Below, one piece after another: positions 43,847 to 52,074 of a DNA stretch of 64,000 nt; the first letter of the stretch is position 1; each line of letters begins with the position of its first letter. Source of the stretch: Komarekiella delphini-convector SJRDD-AB1 (lineage in GTDB: Bacteria; Cyanobacteriota; Cyanobacteriia; Cyanobacteriales; Nostocaceae). The stretch lies in assembly GCF_014831675.1 (NCBI RefSeq), contig NZ_VJXY01000022.1, positions 62,001-126,000 of the forward strand, read 5' to 3'. The notes below the pieces were generated by a model, which did not search any database, was not told where the DNA came from, and saw nothing but the letters and a program-made list of their open reading frames with translations. Both the position numbers and the translations under genes were made by a program.

Positions 43847-44014
43847 AGTGTACAAAAAATAAAGATGCACTTTTTGGCACACCCCTCATTACAGTAAAAA
43901 GTGTTTTGCTTTACATATCTTTCCGAATTTTTTACAAGACTGATGTAATCCTGTTCTACATTAGCCAATTAGCCAGAATGGTGATTGCTATTCAGTTTGA
44001 GCATTTTGAATTGC

Positions 44015-44233
44015 TTAAGCCTTGGATGTCGGTTTCAAAAATAGCCACGCTACAAAGAATGTCGCCGCTGTAAATAGTTGCGTTAAATCCAAAGCAGATA
44101 GATAGCCATCGGCAAATGAAGCAATACTGCGGTCAGTAATGCCAAATACCCAAGATGAAAGGCCAAACAGCCAAATCCCATTCTTGAGATTTCCGACAAA
44201 TTCCTTAGATTCTGATGGTTCTTGGTCGTTCAT
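44015..44233 (-). CDS. Small membrane protein, hypothetical (72 aa)
   Basis: Starts MNDQEPSESKEFVGNLKNGI, then two hydrophobic stretches (IWLFGLSSWVFGI and LTQLFTAATFFVAWLFL) joined by RSIASFADGYLSALD, ending KPTSKA. A plausible two-helix membrane protein, possibly a holin-like or regulatory peptide, but I recognise no family. A strong hairpin terminator lies about 170 bases downstream. The start has GGAGCAGA 8-14 bases upstream. Confidence 0.55.
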   Translation of the reverse strand: MNDQEPSESKEFVGNLKNGIWLFGLSSWVFGITDRSIASFADGYLSALDLTQLFTAATFFVAWLFLKPTSKA

Positions 44234-44533
44234 AATCTTCTGCTCCGTTCGTGAAGAATCTGGTGATTGATTAGTAAAAACTTTTTTGACTCCTGACGCT
44301 GAATTTACTTTATATTAATAAATATTTCAGGTACTTGACTTCCCTACCTGTAGGTACATCTCCTAATCTTGACATTCCTTCTTTGGTTAAGTCACCTTGG
44401 ATGCACTGCAATGGCTTGAGTTGTGAGCTTCTTAGCCTAGAATTTGAATACTTTCATTACTAAATCATTAAAAAACCATATAAACATTTATGGATATATG
44501 ACAAAAAATACTCCATAAGGCAGATGTATTTTC

Positions 44534-44641
44534 ATGGCAGCCCAAGAAAAAGAAGAACGTGCCTATGACTATTGGCTAAAGGATGCGTATCAGGTATTTA
44601 TAAAAAGGCGTCGGGAAAACCTATTCCTTCTCGGTAGGTGA
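44534..44641 (+). pseudogene. Short ORF apparently cut by a repeat
   Basis: An ATG frame reads MAAQEKEERAYDYWLKDAYQ, VFIKRRRENLFLLGR, stop. The first 22 codons look coding; from about 44598 on the sequence is repeat copy C. I interpret it as the start of a gene interrupted by that repeat. No continuation of the gene is recognisable after the repeat. Low confidence. No other gene is seen in 44234-44838. Confidence 0.3.
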
Positions 44642-44742
44642 TGAAAGATGCCCCAACGCCGTTAACAGTCAACAGTTAACAGTCAACAGTCAACAGTCTT
44701 TCGTGTTATCCCATTCCCTTTTAAGGGTGGGATGAGCTTAAA
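44598..44742. repeat. Hairpin-rich dispersed repeat, copy C (inverted)
   Basis: Reverse complement of the family at 4388 and 12126: starts TTATAAAAAGGCGTCGGG, carries AACAGTC heptamers and ends GGGTGGGATGAGCTTAA. Hairpin CCCATTCCC-TTTTAA-GGGTGGG near the end. Confidence 0.75.
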
Positions 44743-44838
44743 TGCTTAAAATTTCAGACTTCATTCTTTAGATACTCATGACTCAGTTGCAAAATTTACT
44801 TAAATATAAAGAAGGGCAATAGTTGATAAACTTAGTTA

Positions 44839-45780
44839 ATGACCGCAATTCATCTCCAAAATCTAGTTAATACACAGCAGTGCCAAGAAAGCACTCTGCC
44901 CCATTTAGGGCTAGTTTGCATCACCGTTGATAAAAAGGTGCGCTTTCGGACAATGACGCGTACACGCTACTTAAAACTCTCTCTAAGTGAGCGTGAAAGT
45001 ACGCTAAGAGAACTATATGGACATAACTTACAGCGTTTGCATGATGCTCTCTCCTTTTGTCAGGAGAACGGGATTCGGCTGTATCGTATCTCCTCTGGTT
45101 TGTTTCCTCTGAGTGACATGGAAGACGAAATCGGCGCAAATATTTTAGAGGAAATGAGCGCTAACTTAAGCGAAATTGGTCAGCAAGCTCAAGCATTGGG
45201 CATTAGAATGGTGCTGCACCCAGACCAATATGTAGTGTTGAGTTCTGATTCTGCCGAAGTGGTACAAGCAAGTATCAAAATTTTAGAACGACATGCCCGC
45301 ACATTTGACTTACTGAGTTTACCGCGATCGCCTTGGTCGTTGATGAATATTCATGGTGGCAAATCTCAACGCACCGAACAACTAGTAAGAGTAATTTCAG
45401 AATTACCAGAAGCAATTAAAAGCCGCTTAACTTTAGAGAATGATGAATACGCTTACAGTGCCAGCGAAATTTTAGCAGTGTGTCAGCAAGCTGGCATACC
45501 GATGGTATTCGATGCCCATCACCATATTTGCCACGAAAACTTAGACAGCTACGATCATCCGAGTGTAGCAGAAATGTTTTATGCAGCGCGAGAAACTTGG
45601 GCGAATCCAGATTGGCAGTTAGTGCATATTTCGAACGGCGAAATAGCTTTCAACGACAGAAAACACAGTGATTTGATTACTGCTATGCCTAATGTCTACC
45701 ATGAAGCACCGTGGATAGAAGTCGAAGCCAAACACAAAGAAGAAGCGATCGCCCATTTGCGCTCTTGGTGGCTTATATAG
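44839..45780 (+). CDS. uvsE: UV DNA damage endonuclease
   Basis: UvsE/UVDE nicks DNA immediately 5' of UV photoproducts and other lesions as a start for alternative excision repair. 313 aa. Family features: HLGLVCITVDKKVRFRTM, LYRISSGLFPLSDM, GIRMVLHPDQYVVLSS, LMNIHGGKSQR, LTLENDEYAYSASEIL and VFDAHHHICHE, holding the His, Glu and Asp that bind the metals of the TIM barrel. No SOS box was identified. The Hsp70 homologue starts 64 bases downstream on the same strand. Confidence 0.93.
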   Translation: MTAIHLQNLVNTQQCQESTLPHLGLVCITVDKKVRFRTMTRTRYLKLSLSERESTLRELYGHNLQRLHDALSFCQENGIRLYRISSGLFPLSDMEDEIGANILEEMSANLSEIGQQAQALGIRMVLHPDQYVVLSSDSAEVVQASIKILERHARTFDLLSLPRSPWSLMNIHGGKSQRTEQLVRVISELPEAIKSRLTLENDEYAYSASEILAVCQQAGIPMVFDAHHHICHENLDSYDHPSVAEMFYAARETWANPDWQLVHISNGEIAFNDRKHSDLITAMPNVYHEAPWIEVEAKHKEEAIAHLRSWWLI

Positions 45781-45844
45781 AATAATCACAATTGGCACTC
45801 TCCACCCTAGTGTTTGTATCTTGGCGCGAAATCATCAATAATAT

Positions 45845-47443
45845 ATGGCGATCGCAATCGATTTTGGTACTAGCAACACAGTCATTACTCGTTGGAATCC
45901 CGTAACCCAGCAGCCAGAAACCCTAAACCTACCTGGGTTATCAATTCAACAAAGTTTAAATCCGCCATTGATTCCTAGCCTAGTTTATGTTGAAGAAGCA
46001 ACACAGGGTAAAATCTTGGTAGGGCAACAAGTACGCGATCGCGGTTTTGACCTCAAAGGCGAAGCCCGATTTTTCCGCAGCTTCAAACGGGGAATCGGAG
46101 CAGATATCCAAGGTTTCTTACCTGAACTAGATGGACAAATCATCACCTTTGAACAGGTAGGGCAATGGTTTCTCACTAAGATAATCGAACAACTAGTACC
46201 CCTGCAAGGTGGGTTAGATTCTCTAGTTTTAACAGTTCCCGTAGACAGCTTTGAAGCTTATCGTCATTGGTTGGGCAAAGTTTGTCAATCTCTCCCCGTC
46301 GAACAAGTGCGGATGCTCGATGAACCCACAGCCGCAGCTTTGGGTTATGGCTTAGCAGATCAAGAAATTCTTTTAGTAATTGACTTTGGCGGCGGTACTT
46401 TGGATTTATCCCTTGTACAGTTGGCTCAAGGTGTGCAAGCAAGCACAAAACCCCTAGGATTTATTCTCAAGTGGGGTAATAAATCCTTAGCTGAAGACTC
46501 CAAGCAAAAGGTAAAAACTGCCCGCGTACTAGCGAAAGCAGGGCAAAATTTAGGTGGTACTGATATTGATAATTGGTTAGTAGATTACTTTGCCAAAACT
46601 CAAGGATTGGCGGTAAGTCCGCTGACAATGCGACTAGCAGAAAAGGTAAAAATTCAACTATCAACTCAAAACCAAGCCAGTGAAGTTTATTTTGACGATG
46701 AGACATTTGAAAGCTACGAACTAGAACTAAACCGCGATACCTTAGAAAATATTCTCAAAGAACATGCATTTTTTGAGTTACTAGATGAGTCGATGACGAC
46801 ACTATTGCAGCAAGCAAGACGCCAGGGAATAGAACTTGCAGATATTAATGCAGTGTTGTTAGTTGGTGGGACTGTGCAATTACCAGCAGTGCAGACATGG
46901 GTAAAACAGTATTTTGAGCCAGAGAAAATTCGTTGCGAACGTCCTTTTGAAGCGATCGCCCAAGGTGCATTACAGTTAGCTCAAGGCATAGAAATTAAAG
47001 ACTTTCTCTACCATAGTTACGGTGTTCGCTACTGGGATCGTCGTAAAGGACTCCACAAATGGCATCCGATTATTAAAGCTGGACAAGCATACCCAATGAG
47101 CCAGCCAATGGAATTAGTTTTAGGCGCATCTTTGGAAAATCAACCCAGTATCGAATTAATTATGGGAGAATTGGGAGCAGATACAGGTAACACCGAAGTT
47201 TATTTTGATGGCGATCGCTTAATTACTCGCCGTTCTGACAATGGTGAAACCATCGTCAAGCCCCTAAACGATCAAGAAGGTGCTAGAACAATAGCCCAAC
47301 TTACACCAACTGGATATCCAGGAAGCGATCGCATTAAAATCCTCTTTCAAGTTGATGAACAACGCTTTTTGCGAATTACCGTCGAGGACTTATTGACAAA
47401 TAACACACTATTAGAAAATCAACTTGTAGCACAGTTGAGTTAG
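45845..47443 (+). CDS. Hsp70/DnaK-like protein, divergent
   Basis: 532 aa, shorter than DnaK (about 635). Actin-fold ATPase motifs: IAIDFGTSNTVITRW (phosphate 1), LDEPTAAALGYG, VIDFGGGTLDLSLVQ (phosphate 2) and VLLVGGTVQLPAVQ (adenosine). Substrate-binding part reduced and lacks the C-terminal lid and EEVD-like tail. Such short Hsp70 forms are common in cyanobacteria and their clients are unknown. No DnaJ or GrpE adjacent; a J-domain/pentapeptide protein is encoded at 30338. Possible cotranscription with uvsE. Confidence 0.9.
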   Translation: MAIAIDFGTSNTVITRWNPVTQQPETLNLPGLSIQQSLNPPLIPSLVYVEEATQGKILVGQQVRDRGFDLKGEARFFRSFKRGIGADIQGFLPELDGQIITFEQVGQWFLTKIIEQLVPLQGGLDSLVLTVPVDSFEAYRHWLGKVCQSLPVEQVRMLDEPTAAALGYGLADQEILLVIDFGGGTLDLSLVQLAQGVQASTKPLGFILKWGNKSLAEDSKQKVKTARVLAKAGQNLGGTDIDNWLVDYFAKTQGLAVSPLTMRLAEKVKIQLSTQNQASEVYFDDETFESYELELNRDTLENILKEHAFFELLDESMTTLLQQARRQGIELADINAVLLVGGTVQLPAVQTWVKQYFEPEKIRCERPFEAIAQGALQLAQGIEIKDFLYHSYGVRYWDRRKGLHKWHPIIKAGQAYPMSQPMELVLGASLENQPSIELIMGELGADTGNTEVYFDGDRLITRRSDNGETIVKPLNDQEGARTIAQLTPTGYPGSDRIKILFQVDEQRFLRITVEDLLTNNTLLENQLVAQLS

Positions 47444-47479
47444 ATCCGTTTCCCTCCTGTCTCCTCCCTCCTCCCTCCC

Positions 47480-47749
47480 CTACGGTGTACACACAAGTCT
47501 TCTAGAGTTGTCCCACAGGCTTTTGATCCCCCCAACCCCCCTTAAAAAGGGGGGCAAAAACCTCTCAAAGTCCTCCTTTTTAAGGAGGATTTAGGAGGAT
47601 CTACAACGATTTTGGTTTTGTACAGAGATGTGTGTACACTGTAGCCTTGCAAAGGGGGGCAAAAACCTCTCAAAGTCCTCCTTTTTAAGGAGGATTTAGG
47701 AGGATCTACAACGATTTTAGTTTTGTACAGAGATGTGTGTACACCGTAG
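47480..47749. mobile_element. MITE-like element with CTACGGTGTACACACA ends
   Basis: CTACGGTGTACACACA (47480-47495) and TGTGTGTACACCGTAG (47734-47749) are perfect 16-base terminal inverted repeats. Inside, a 101-base block (47546-47646) is repeated at 47651-47751 with few changes, including the right-hand terminus, and both contain the AGTCCTCCTTTTTAAGGAGG palindrome. It lies between the Hsp70 and the ABC permease genes. Confidence 0.7.
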
Positions 47750-47759
47750 CCTCCCTCCC

Positions 47760-48647
47760 CTACTCCTCACTCCAAGTTCGCAACTGCAAATACACTAGTA
47801 CCGTCGTCACTGCTAACAGCACTGTCGCCCCTGCTGCTGCATAGCCAAAATCAAATTGACCAAAAGCTTCTTGGTAAATGTAGTAAACCAGTAAATTAGT
47901 CGAATTCAGGGGGCCGCCGCCAGTAATCACATAAACTTGCTCAAAACTCCGCAATGTAAAAATCGCAGTGGTGACAATTGCAAATATGATAGTCGATCGC
48001 AATCCGGGCAGGGTAATATGCCAGAATTGTTGCCAAGCATTTGCTCCATCCAAATCTGCTGCTTCATAACGACTGGGGGGAATTGTTTGCAACCCCGCTA
48101 AAAACACCACCATATTGAAACCCAGTTGTTTCCAAATGCTTAATAATATCAGTACTGGCATGGCCCAAAATGTGTCTCCTAGCCAGGATATTGCCGGAAG
48201 GCCAAAAAGAGCTAAAAGTCCGTTAACCGGCCCTGATGTTTGAAACAGCCAGCGAAATCCCAAACCAGCCGCCACAAGCGAAATAATTGAAGGTAAAAAA
48301 TAGGTACTTCGCAATATTCCCCGCAAGGCTAGGGAGCGATTTAGTAGCACTGCTAGTCCCAAGGGAATAACTAAGCTGGGAATGACGGTGGCAACTGTAA
48401 AATAAAAGGTGTTACCCAGAACTTGCCAGAAATCGGGGTTGAGTAGCAAGCGCCAGTAGTTTTTTATGCCTATCCAATAAGTACCTGATGAGGTGAAACT
48501 ACCAGCGGTGAAACTAAGGTAAAACAAATAGGCGATCGGCCAAATAATAAAGACGCCTAGTAAAATTAGTGCTGGTGTGAGAAAAATCCAGGCTGCTACA
48601 GTATCATTATCCAGCAGTTGTATAGGCGATCGTTGGGTTGTTTTCAT
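47760..48647 (-). CDS. Carbohydrate ABC transporter permease (MalF/UgpA type)
   Basis: 295-aa inner-membrane permease with six hydrophobic segments and the ABC-coupling loop YEAADLDGANAWQQFWHITLPGLR region (EAA motif: EAAxxDGA...LP). Start WIFLTPALILLGVFIIWPIA is typical of CUT1 sugar permeases. It would pair with a second permease, a binding protein and an MsiK-like ATPase, none of which is in the window. Sugar specificity cannot be read. The stop abuts the MITE-like element, so downstream partners may have been separated by it. Confidence 0.9.
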   Translation of the reverse strand: MKTTQRSPIQLLDNDTVAAWIFLTPALILLGVFIIWPIAYLFYLSFTAGSFTSSGTYWIGIKNYWRLLLNPDFWQVLGNTFYFTVATVIPSLVIPLGLAVLLNRSLALRGILRSTYFLPSIISLVAAGLGFRWLFQTSGPVNGLLALFGLPAISWLGDTFWAMPVLILLSIWKQLGFNMVVFLAGLQTIPPSRYEAADLDGANAWQQFWHITLPGLRSTIIFAIVTTAIFTLRSFEQVYVITGGGPLNSTNLLVYYIYQEAFGQFDFGYAAAGATVLLAVTTVLVYLQLRTWSEE

Positions 48648-48741
48648 GGCGATGGTAGGGACTCGGGATTGGGGACTAATCTCGTTTTGATCAGTGTCGG
48701 ATTCATCTTTACAAAAGTACTGTTAAGATCCTGTCAATCTA

Positions 48742-49692
48742 ATGACTATTACGCAAATGCTTAAATTCGCCTACTCTAGTAAACTCCAAATCGCTAGCAA
48801 ATTATTTAGCTTTAGCGTATTTATAGTACTACTGATGAAACTCGAACCGACTGTGTTAGCTCAGCCTGCCACAGCACCAACGCCAACGCCATCTCAACCA
48901 GCTAAGCAGACAAACCCTATTGTCCAAAAATTGTCGGGGCAATGGCAAACTCAAGAATCTTCATCGCTTCAAAGACTAACCTTCATTTTCACACCAGAAG
49001 GTAAATTATTTATCTTATTGCCCAATCCTAATACTTCTGTTGCCGCCGAAGTTAAATATCGCATCAACCCGACGCCACAACCTATGCATCTAGATGTCAC
49101 AATTCCCAGTAATCAGCAACCAGTATTGACAATTTTTGAATTTACTGCTGATGGTCAGATGCGACTGCAATTAGATGAAACCAATCCGGGAAAACCCAGA
49201 CCCACAGCTTTTTCTCCAAAGGCATCGCTATTCAAAAAAGTTTCTGATGCTACTACATTGCCTGATAATGTCCAACTTATCGACCCAAAAGCAGGAAATC
49301 AAGCAACCAATCAGCCAGAAGTTGAAGCTAAACAAATTATTGGTACTATCAACCGCGGACAACAGGCTCACTATCTGGAATACCAAAAGTTTAGTACAAC
49401 TATTGAGCAACTAGGTCTTGATATTAAGCCAGAAACAGAGAATTATCGTTATCGAATAGTATCCCAAGACAAGCAAACCCAAAGTGTAATCAGCACAGCA
49501 GTTGCCAAAAAACCTGAATTAAGAAGCTATACGGGCATTACATTTGTCAGAAAAATTAAAGGTGATCTTACAAGTACTGCTATTTGTGAAACTGATAAAC
49601 CCTCAACTAAACCGCCACTTCCGCCAACGCTTCCTTCTAATAATTTTCAGCAAGTTAAATGTCCATTAGGCTCGCATTTATTAGTAAGATAG
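48742..49692 (+). CDS. Exported hypothetical protein
   Basis: 316 aa with an N-terminal hydrophobic segment (FSVFIVLLMKLEPTVLA) and a Pro/Thr-rich linker (PATAPTPTPSQP), probably a signal peptide or anchor and a cell-wall spacer. The body contains GQWQTQESSSLQRLTFIFTP and further beta-strand-like blocks, like lipocalin-type cyanobacterial exported proteins. A second part includes YLEYQKFSTTIEQLGLDIKP, resembling domains of type IV pilin-like proteins. Function unknown. It precedes purN by only 7 bases. Confidence 0.7.
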   Translation: MTITQMLKFAYSSKLQIASKLFSFSVFIVLLMKLEPTVLAQPATAPTPTPSQPAKQTNPIVQKLSGQWQTQESSSLQRLTFIFTPEGKLFILLPNPNTSVAAEVKYRINPTPQPMHLDVTIPSNQQPVLTIFEFTADGQMRLQLDETNPGKPRPTAFSPKASLFKKVSDATTLPDNVQLIDPKAGNQATNQPEVEAKQIIGTINRGQQAHYLEYQKFSTTIEQLGLDIKPETENYRYRIVSQDKQTQSVISTAVAKKPELRSYTGITFVRKIKGDLTSTAICETDKPSTKPPLPPTLPSNNFQQVKCPLGSHLLVR

Positions 49693-49699
49693 AAGTTTT

Positions 49700-50374
49700 A
49701 TGAGTGATAATTCCCCAGTCAAGGCTGATGCTGCTTGCCTGATTTCTCCCAACATCTCTAGTAACGAATTTACACAAAGCGCTCCTTTGAAACTAGGAAT
49801 TATGGCTTCTGGGAATGGCAGCAATTTTGAGGTGGTTGCTCAAGCTATCCAAGACGGACAGTTAAACGCTCAAATTCAAGTTTTGATTTATAATAATCCC
49901 TCAGCTAAAGCAGCGGTAAGGGCAGCAAATAGAGGTGTTGAGGCTGTTTTATTGAATCACCGCAACTACAAAAACCGGGAAGAGTTTGACGAGCAAATTG
50001 TGCAGACGTTGCAGAAATACGATGTTGAATGGGTGATTATGGCCGGCTGGATGCGACTAGTTACAGAAGTATTAATCGATGCCTTTCCCAACAAGATTAT
50101 TAATATCCACCCTAGTTTGTTGCCAAGTTTTAAAGGAGTCCATGCTGTCGAACAAGCTTTGGCATCTGGGGTAAAAATTACTGGCTGTACAGCGCATATA
50201 GCTTGTTTAGAAGTGGACAGTGGCCCAATATTAATGCAAGCAGCAGTGCCAGTATTAGCGGATGACACCCCAGAAACACTCCACGCCAGGATTCAAATTC
50301 AGGAACATCGAATTTTACCACAGGCGATCGCGCTAGCAGCTTACTCGTCAAAAACCGCATTTGATAAAGCGTAA
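49700..50374 (+). CDS. purN: Phosphoribosylglycinamide formyltransferase
   Basis: Transfers formyl from 10-formyltetrahydrofolate to GAR in purine synthesis. 224 aa. Features: LGIMASGNGSNFEVV (phosphate-binding loop), MAGWMRLVTEVLIDAFPNKI, IINIHPSLLPSFKG (catalytic Asn/His) and GCTAHIACLEVDSGPI (catalytic Asp). The first 30 residues (MSDNSPVKADAACL) precede the normal PurN start and may be a cyanobacterial extension. It lies 7 bases after the exported protein gene, suggesting one transcript. Confidence 0.93.
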   Translation: MSDNSPVKADAACLISPNISSNEFTQSAPLKLGIMASGNGSNFEVVAQAIQDGQLNAQIQVLIYNNPSAKAAVRAANRGVEAVLLNHRNYKNREEFDEQIVQTLQKYDVEWVIMAGWMRLVTEVLIDAFPNKIINIHPSLLPSFKGVHAVEQALASGVKITGCTAHIACLEVDSGPILMQAAVPVLADDTPETLHARIQIQEHRILPQAIALAAYSSKTAFDKA

Positions 50375-50407
50375 AAATACATAACCCATACAAAAACTCA
50401 TCCTTTG

Positions 50408-50454
50408 ATAAGCACACAAGAAGCTGTAGTTAATACAACTTCTTCTGTGCTTAT
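50408..50454 (+). terminator. Long hairpin after purN
   Basis: ATAAGCACACAAGAAG pairs with CTTCTTCTGTGCTTAT with one mismatch, about 33 bases after the purN stop. Probably transcript end or stability element, although no T tract follows. Confidence 0.5.
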
Positions 50455-50636
50455 AGATGTTGAAGCTGTAGTTACAAATGCTCGTAACTTGATAACTAAA
50501 ACTAAAGCTATATTCAATAGAATTAATTATTTACTTATAAATATTCCTTAAATCATAAGCAAACTATGATTTTTATTAACTGAAACTTCTTTTTAAGTTA
50601 TCAATGAACAAATTTTAGTTAACACAGCTTCTTCTG

Positions 50637-50723
50637 TAGTTATAAATGCTTCTTCTGTAGTTAACACAGCTAAAATTACTTCCCACTTCGCAGATTCCCG
50701 ACTTCTTCAATAAGTCGGGAATC
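50637..50723. repeat. 21-bp direct repeats and TTCCCGACTT hairpin
   Basis: Two 21-base units GCTTCTTCTGTAGTTATAAAT and GCTTCTTCTGTAGTTAACACA (50637-50678), related to the purN hairpin arm, then GATTCCCGACTT ... AAGTCGGGAATC (50693-50723), one of three such hairpins in the window (56921-56957, 59497-59527). No gene in 50455-50847. Confidence 0.75.
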
Positions 50724-50847
50724 TAAGTCGGGGGAATTTACTAGTAACTATCTAACACAAAATACAATTATTTGTGGATTTTGCTGAGCCAAAATATAGT
50801 TGCAGCGGGGCATATTAATTTTAGAAACCTCACAAGGAAGTAAATCT

Positions 50848-51243
50848 ATGCCTCAGAGAAAACGCGCATCCCGCATTCTAGAAAATGCTGAGTTAAGATT
50901 CGCTGGACTCAGAGCAATAAATACTAATCTGGATCTTGGAGATGCTTACAACTTAACAAACCTAACACAATTAATTGAACAGGTACGCACCAAGTTAGAA
51001 GGCTATAACACTATTCTCAGCATGGCCGACTCTTCCAAATTAGAACTTGAAGAGTTAGAACAAATGTTGAGCACGTTCTCTGAGAAGATGCTCATGGGGA
51101 TTGCTTTTAAATACGGCAAAGATAGCCGCGAATATGAGATGGCTGGTGGAGTTCGCAGAAGTGAGAGTCTCCGTAAAAGCAGAGCGACTCGCTTAAAAAC
51201 TGCTGCACAGAAAGTATCCAGTCAGAGCACTCAAACCACCTAA
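50848..51243 (+). CDS. Hypothetical protein (131 aa), helical
   Basis: Starts MPQRKRASRILENAELRFAG at the ATG at 50848, with AAGGAAG about 8 bases upstream; an upstream frame to 50800 is repeat-like. Mostly predicted helix with basic ends (RKRAS and KSRATRLKTAAQK) and Leu-rich helices (LEELEQMLSTFSEKML). It could be a nucleic-acid-binding or small structural protein. I do not recognise the family, though the composition and ribosome binding site favour a real gene. Confidence 0.65.
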   Translation: MPQRKRASRILENAELRFAGLRAINTNLDLGDAYNLTNLTQLIEQVRTKLEGYNTILSMADSSKLELEELEQMLSTFSEKMLMGIAFKYGKDSREYEMAGGVRRSESLRKSRATRLKTAAQKVSSQSTQTT

Positions 51244-51288
51244 TTTATTATTTTATGGTTGATAGTGCAATACGGTTCAGATAGACCA

Positions 51289-51321
51289 CAGTAGAGACGT
51301 TGCATTGCAACGTCTCTACTG
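51289..51321. repeat. AGAGACGTTGC palindrome
   Basis: CAGTAGAGACGTTGC-ATT-GCAACGTCTCTACTG, 15-base perfect arms, between convergent genes; same family as the palindrome inside acnB (55210-55229) and those at 9039 and 63279. Confidence 0.85.
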
Positions 51322-51339
51322 TTTGTCAAATTCTAATTC

Positions 51340-52074
51340 TTAACTTTTAATTTTCGACAATTGCCACATTTTCCACAGATAGCTGGAAATCCAATTTGTC
51401 ACAATATGAGCAACAATCGGCACTAATAAGTTACCCGTAATCAAGGCACTATATCCTAGTAGTATCCCAACAATGGATGCCCAAATCACATAAGGCCATT
51501 GTTGGGAACCACTAAGGTGTAAGACGCCAAAGCAAAGACTCGATACAATGACAGCTGTATTATCTGAACCTAAAGCTGGCAGTATTACACCTCGAAATAA
51601 CAATTCTTCACTTAAACCAGGTAGTAACCCTAGCCAAATTAAGTCAGGTAAAGCTAAGGGTTTAAGTACCAGTTCTAAATAATAATCTGCACTTTTACGG
51701 TAGAGAGGAAAAAAGCGGTAAGCTAAGCCACTTAACGCAGTAATGATGATCCCCAACCCTACACCTAGCAGCAATTCCCTTTGATCCCATTTCCAGGAAA
51801 ATAAGGAAAAGTTGCCAAAGTATAACGATAGCTTGGCGACTATCAACAGAATGATTGCAGTCGCTCCCATCGCCCCAAGTACTTGGAAGCGCGTCAGGTA
51901 TGGAATTTCTGGCTCTTGCTTGTGTTGTTCAACCACGGTTTTTTGGGGGGAATAGGGGAGGGGGGAAGCAGAGGGGCAGAGGGGCAGGGGGGCAGGAGGA
52001 GAATATATACTGACTGTTGACTGTTGACTGTTGACTGTTGACTGTTGACTGTTGACTGTTGAGTGTTGACTCAT
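51340..52074 (-). CDS. CPBP family intramembrane protease-like protein
   Basis: 244 aa. Conserved motifs of CPBP (Abi/CaaX protease-like) proteins: GLSEELLFRGVILP (EExxxR), CFGVLHLSG (FxxxH) and VPIVAHIVTNW; six or more hydrophobic segments. As drawn, the first about 22 residues are encoded by GACTGTT heptamers, and the following Pro-rich part is also repeat-like, so the native start may be a GTG at 51936 (VVEQHKQEPEIPYL). The ATG at 52074 overlaps the upstream stop by four bases (ATGA), which may be fortuitous. Function: presumed membrane protease or scaffold. Confidence 0.85.
   Translation of the reverse strand: MSQHSTVNSQQSTVNSQQSTVSIYSPPAPLPLCPSASPLPYSPQKTVVEQHKQEPEIPYLTRFQVLGAMGATAIILLIVAKLSLYFGNFSLFSWKWDQRELLLGVGLGIIITALSGLAYRFFPLYRKSADYYLELVLKPLALPDLIWLGLLPGLSEELLFRGVILPALGSDNTAVIVSSLCFGVLHLSGSQQWPYVIWASIVGILLGYSALITGNLLVPIVAHIVTNWISSYLWKMWQLSKIKS
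52012..52067. repeat. GACTGTT heptamer array, 8 copies, within the CPBP frame
   Basis: Seven perfect GACTGTT units and one GAGTGTT. It encodes the NSQQSTV repeats at the start of the CPBP frame. Confidence 0.95.
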
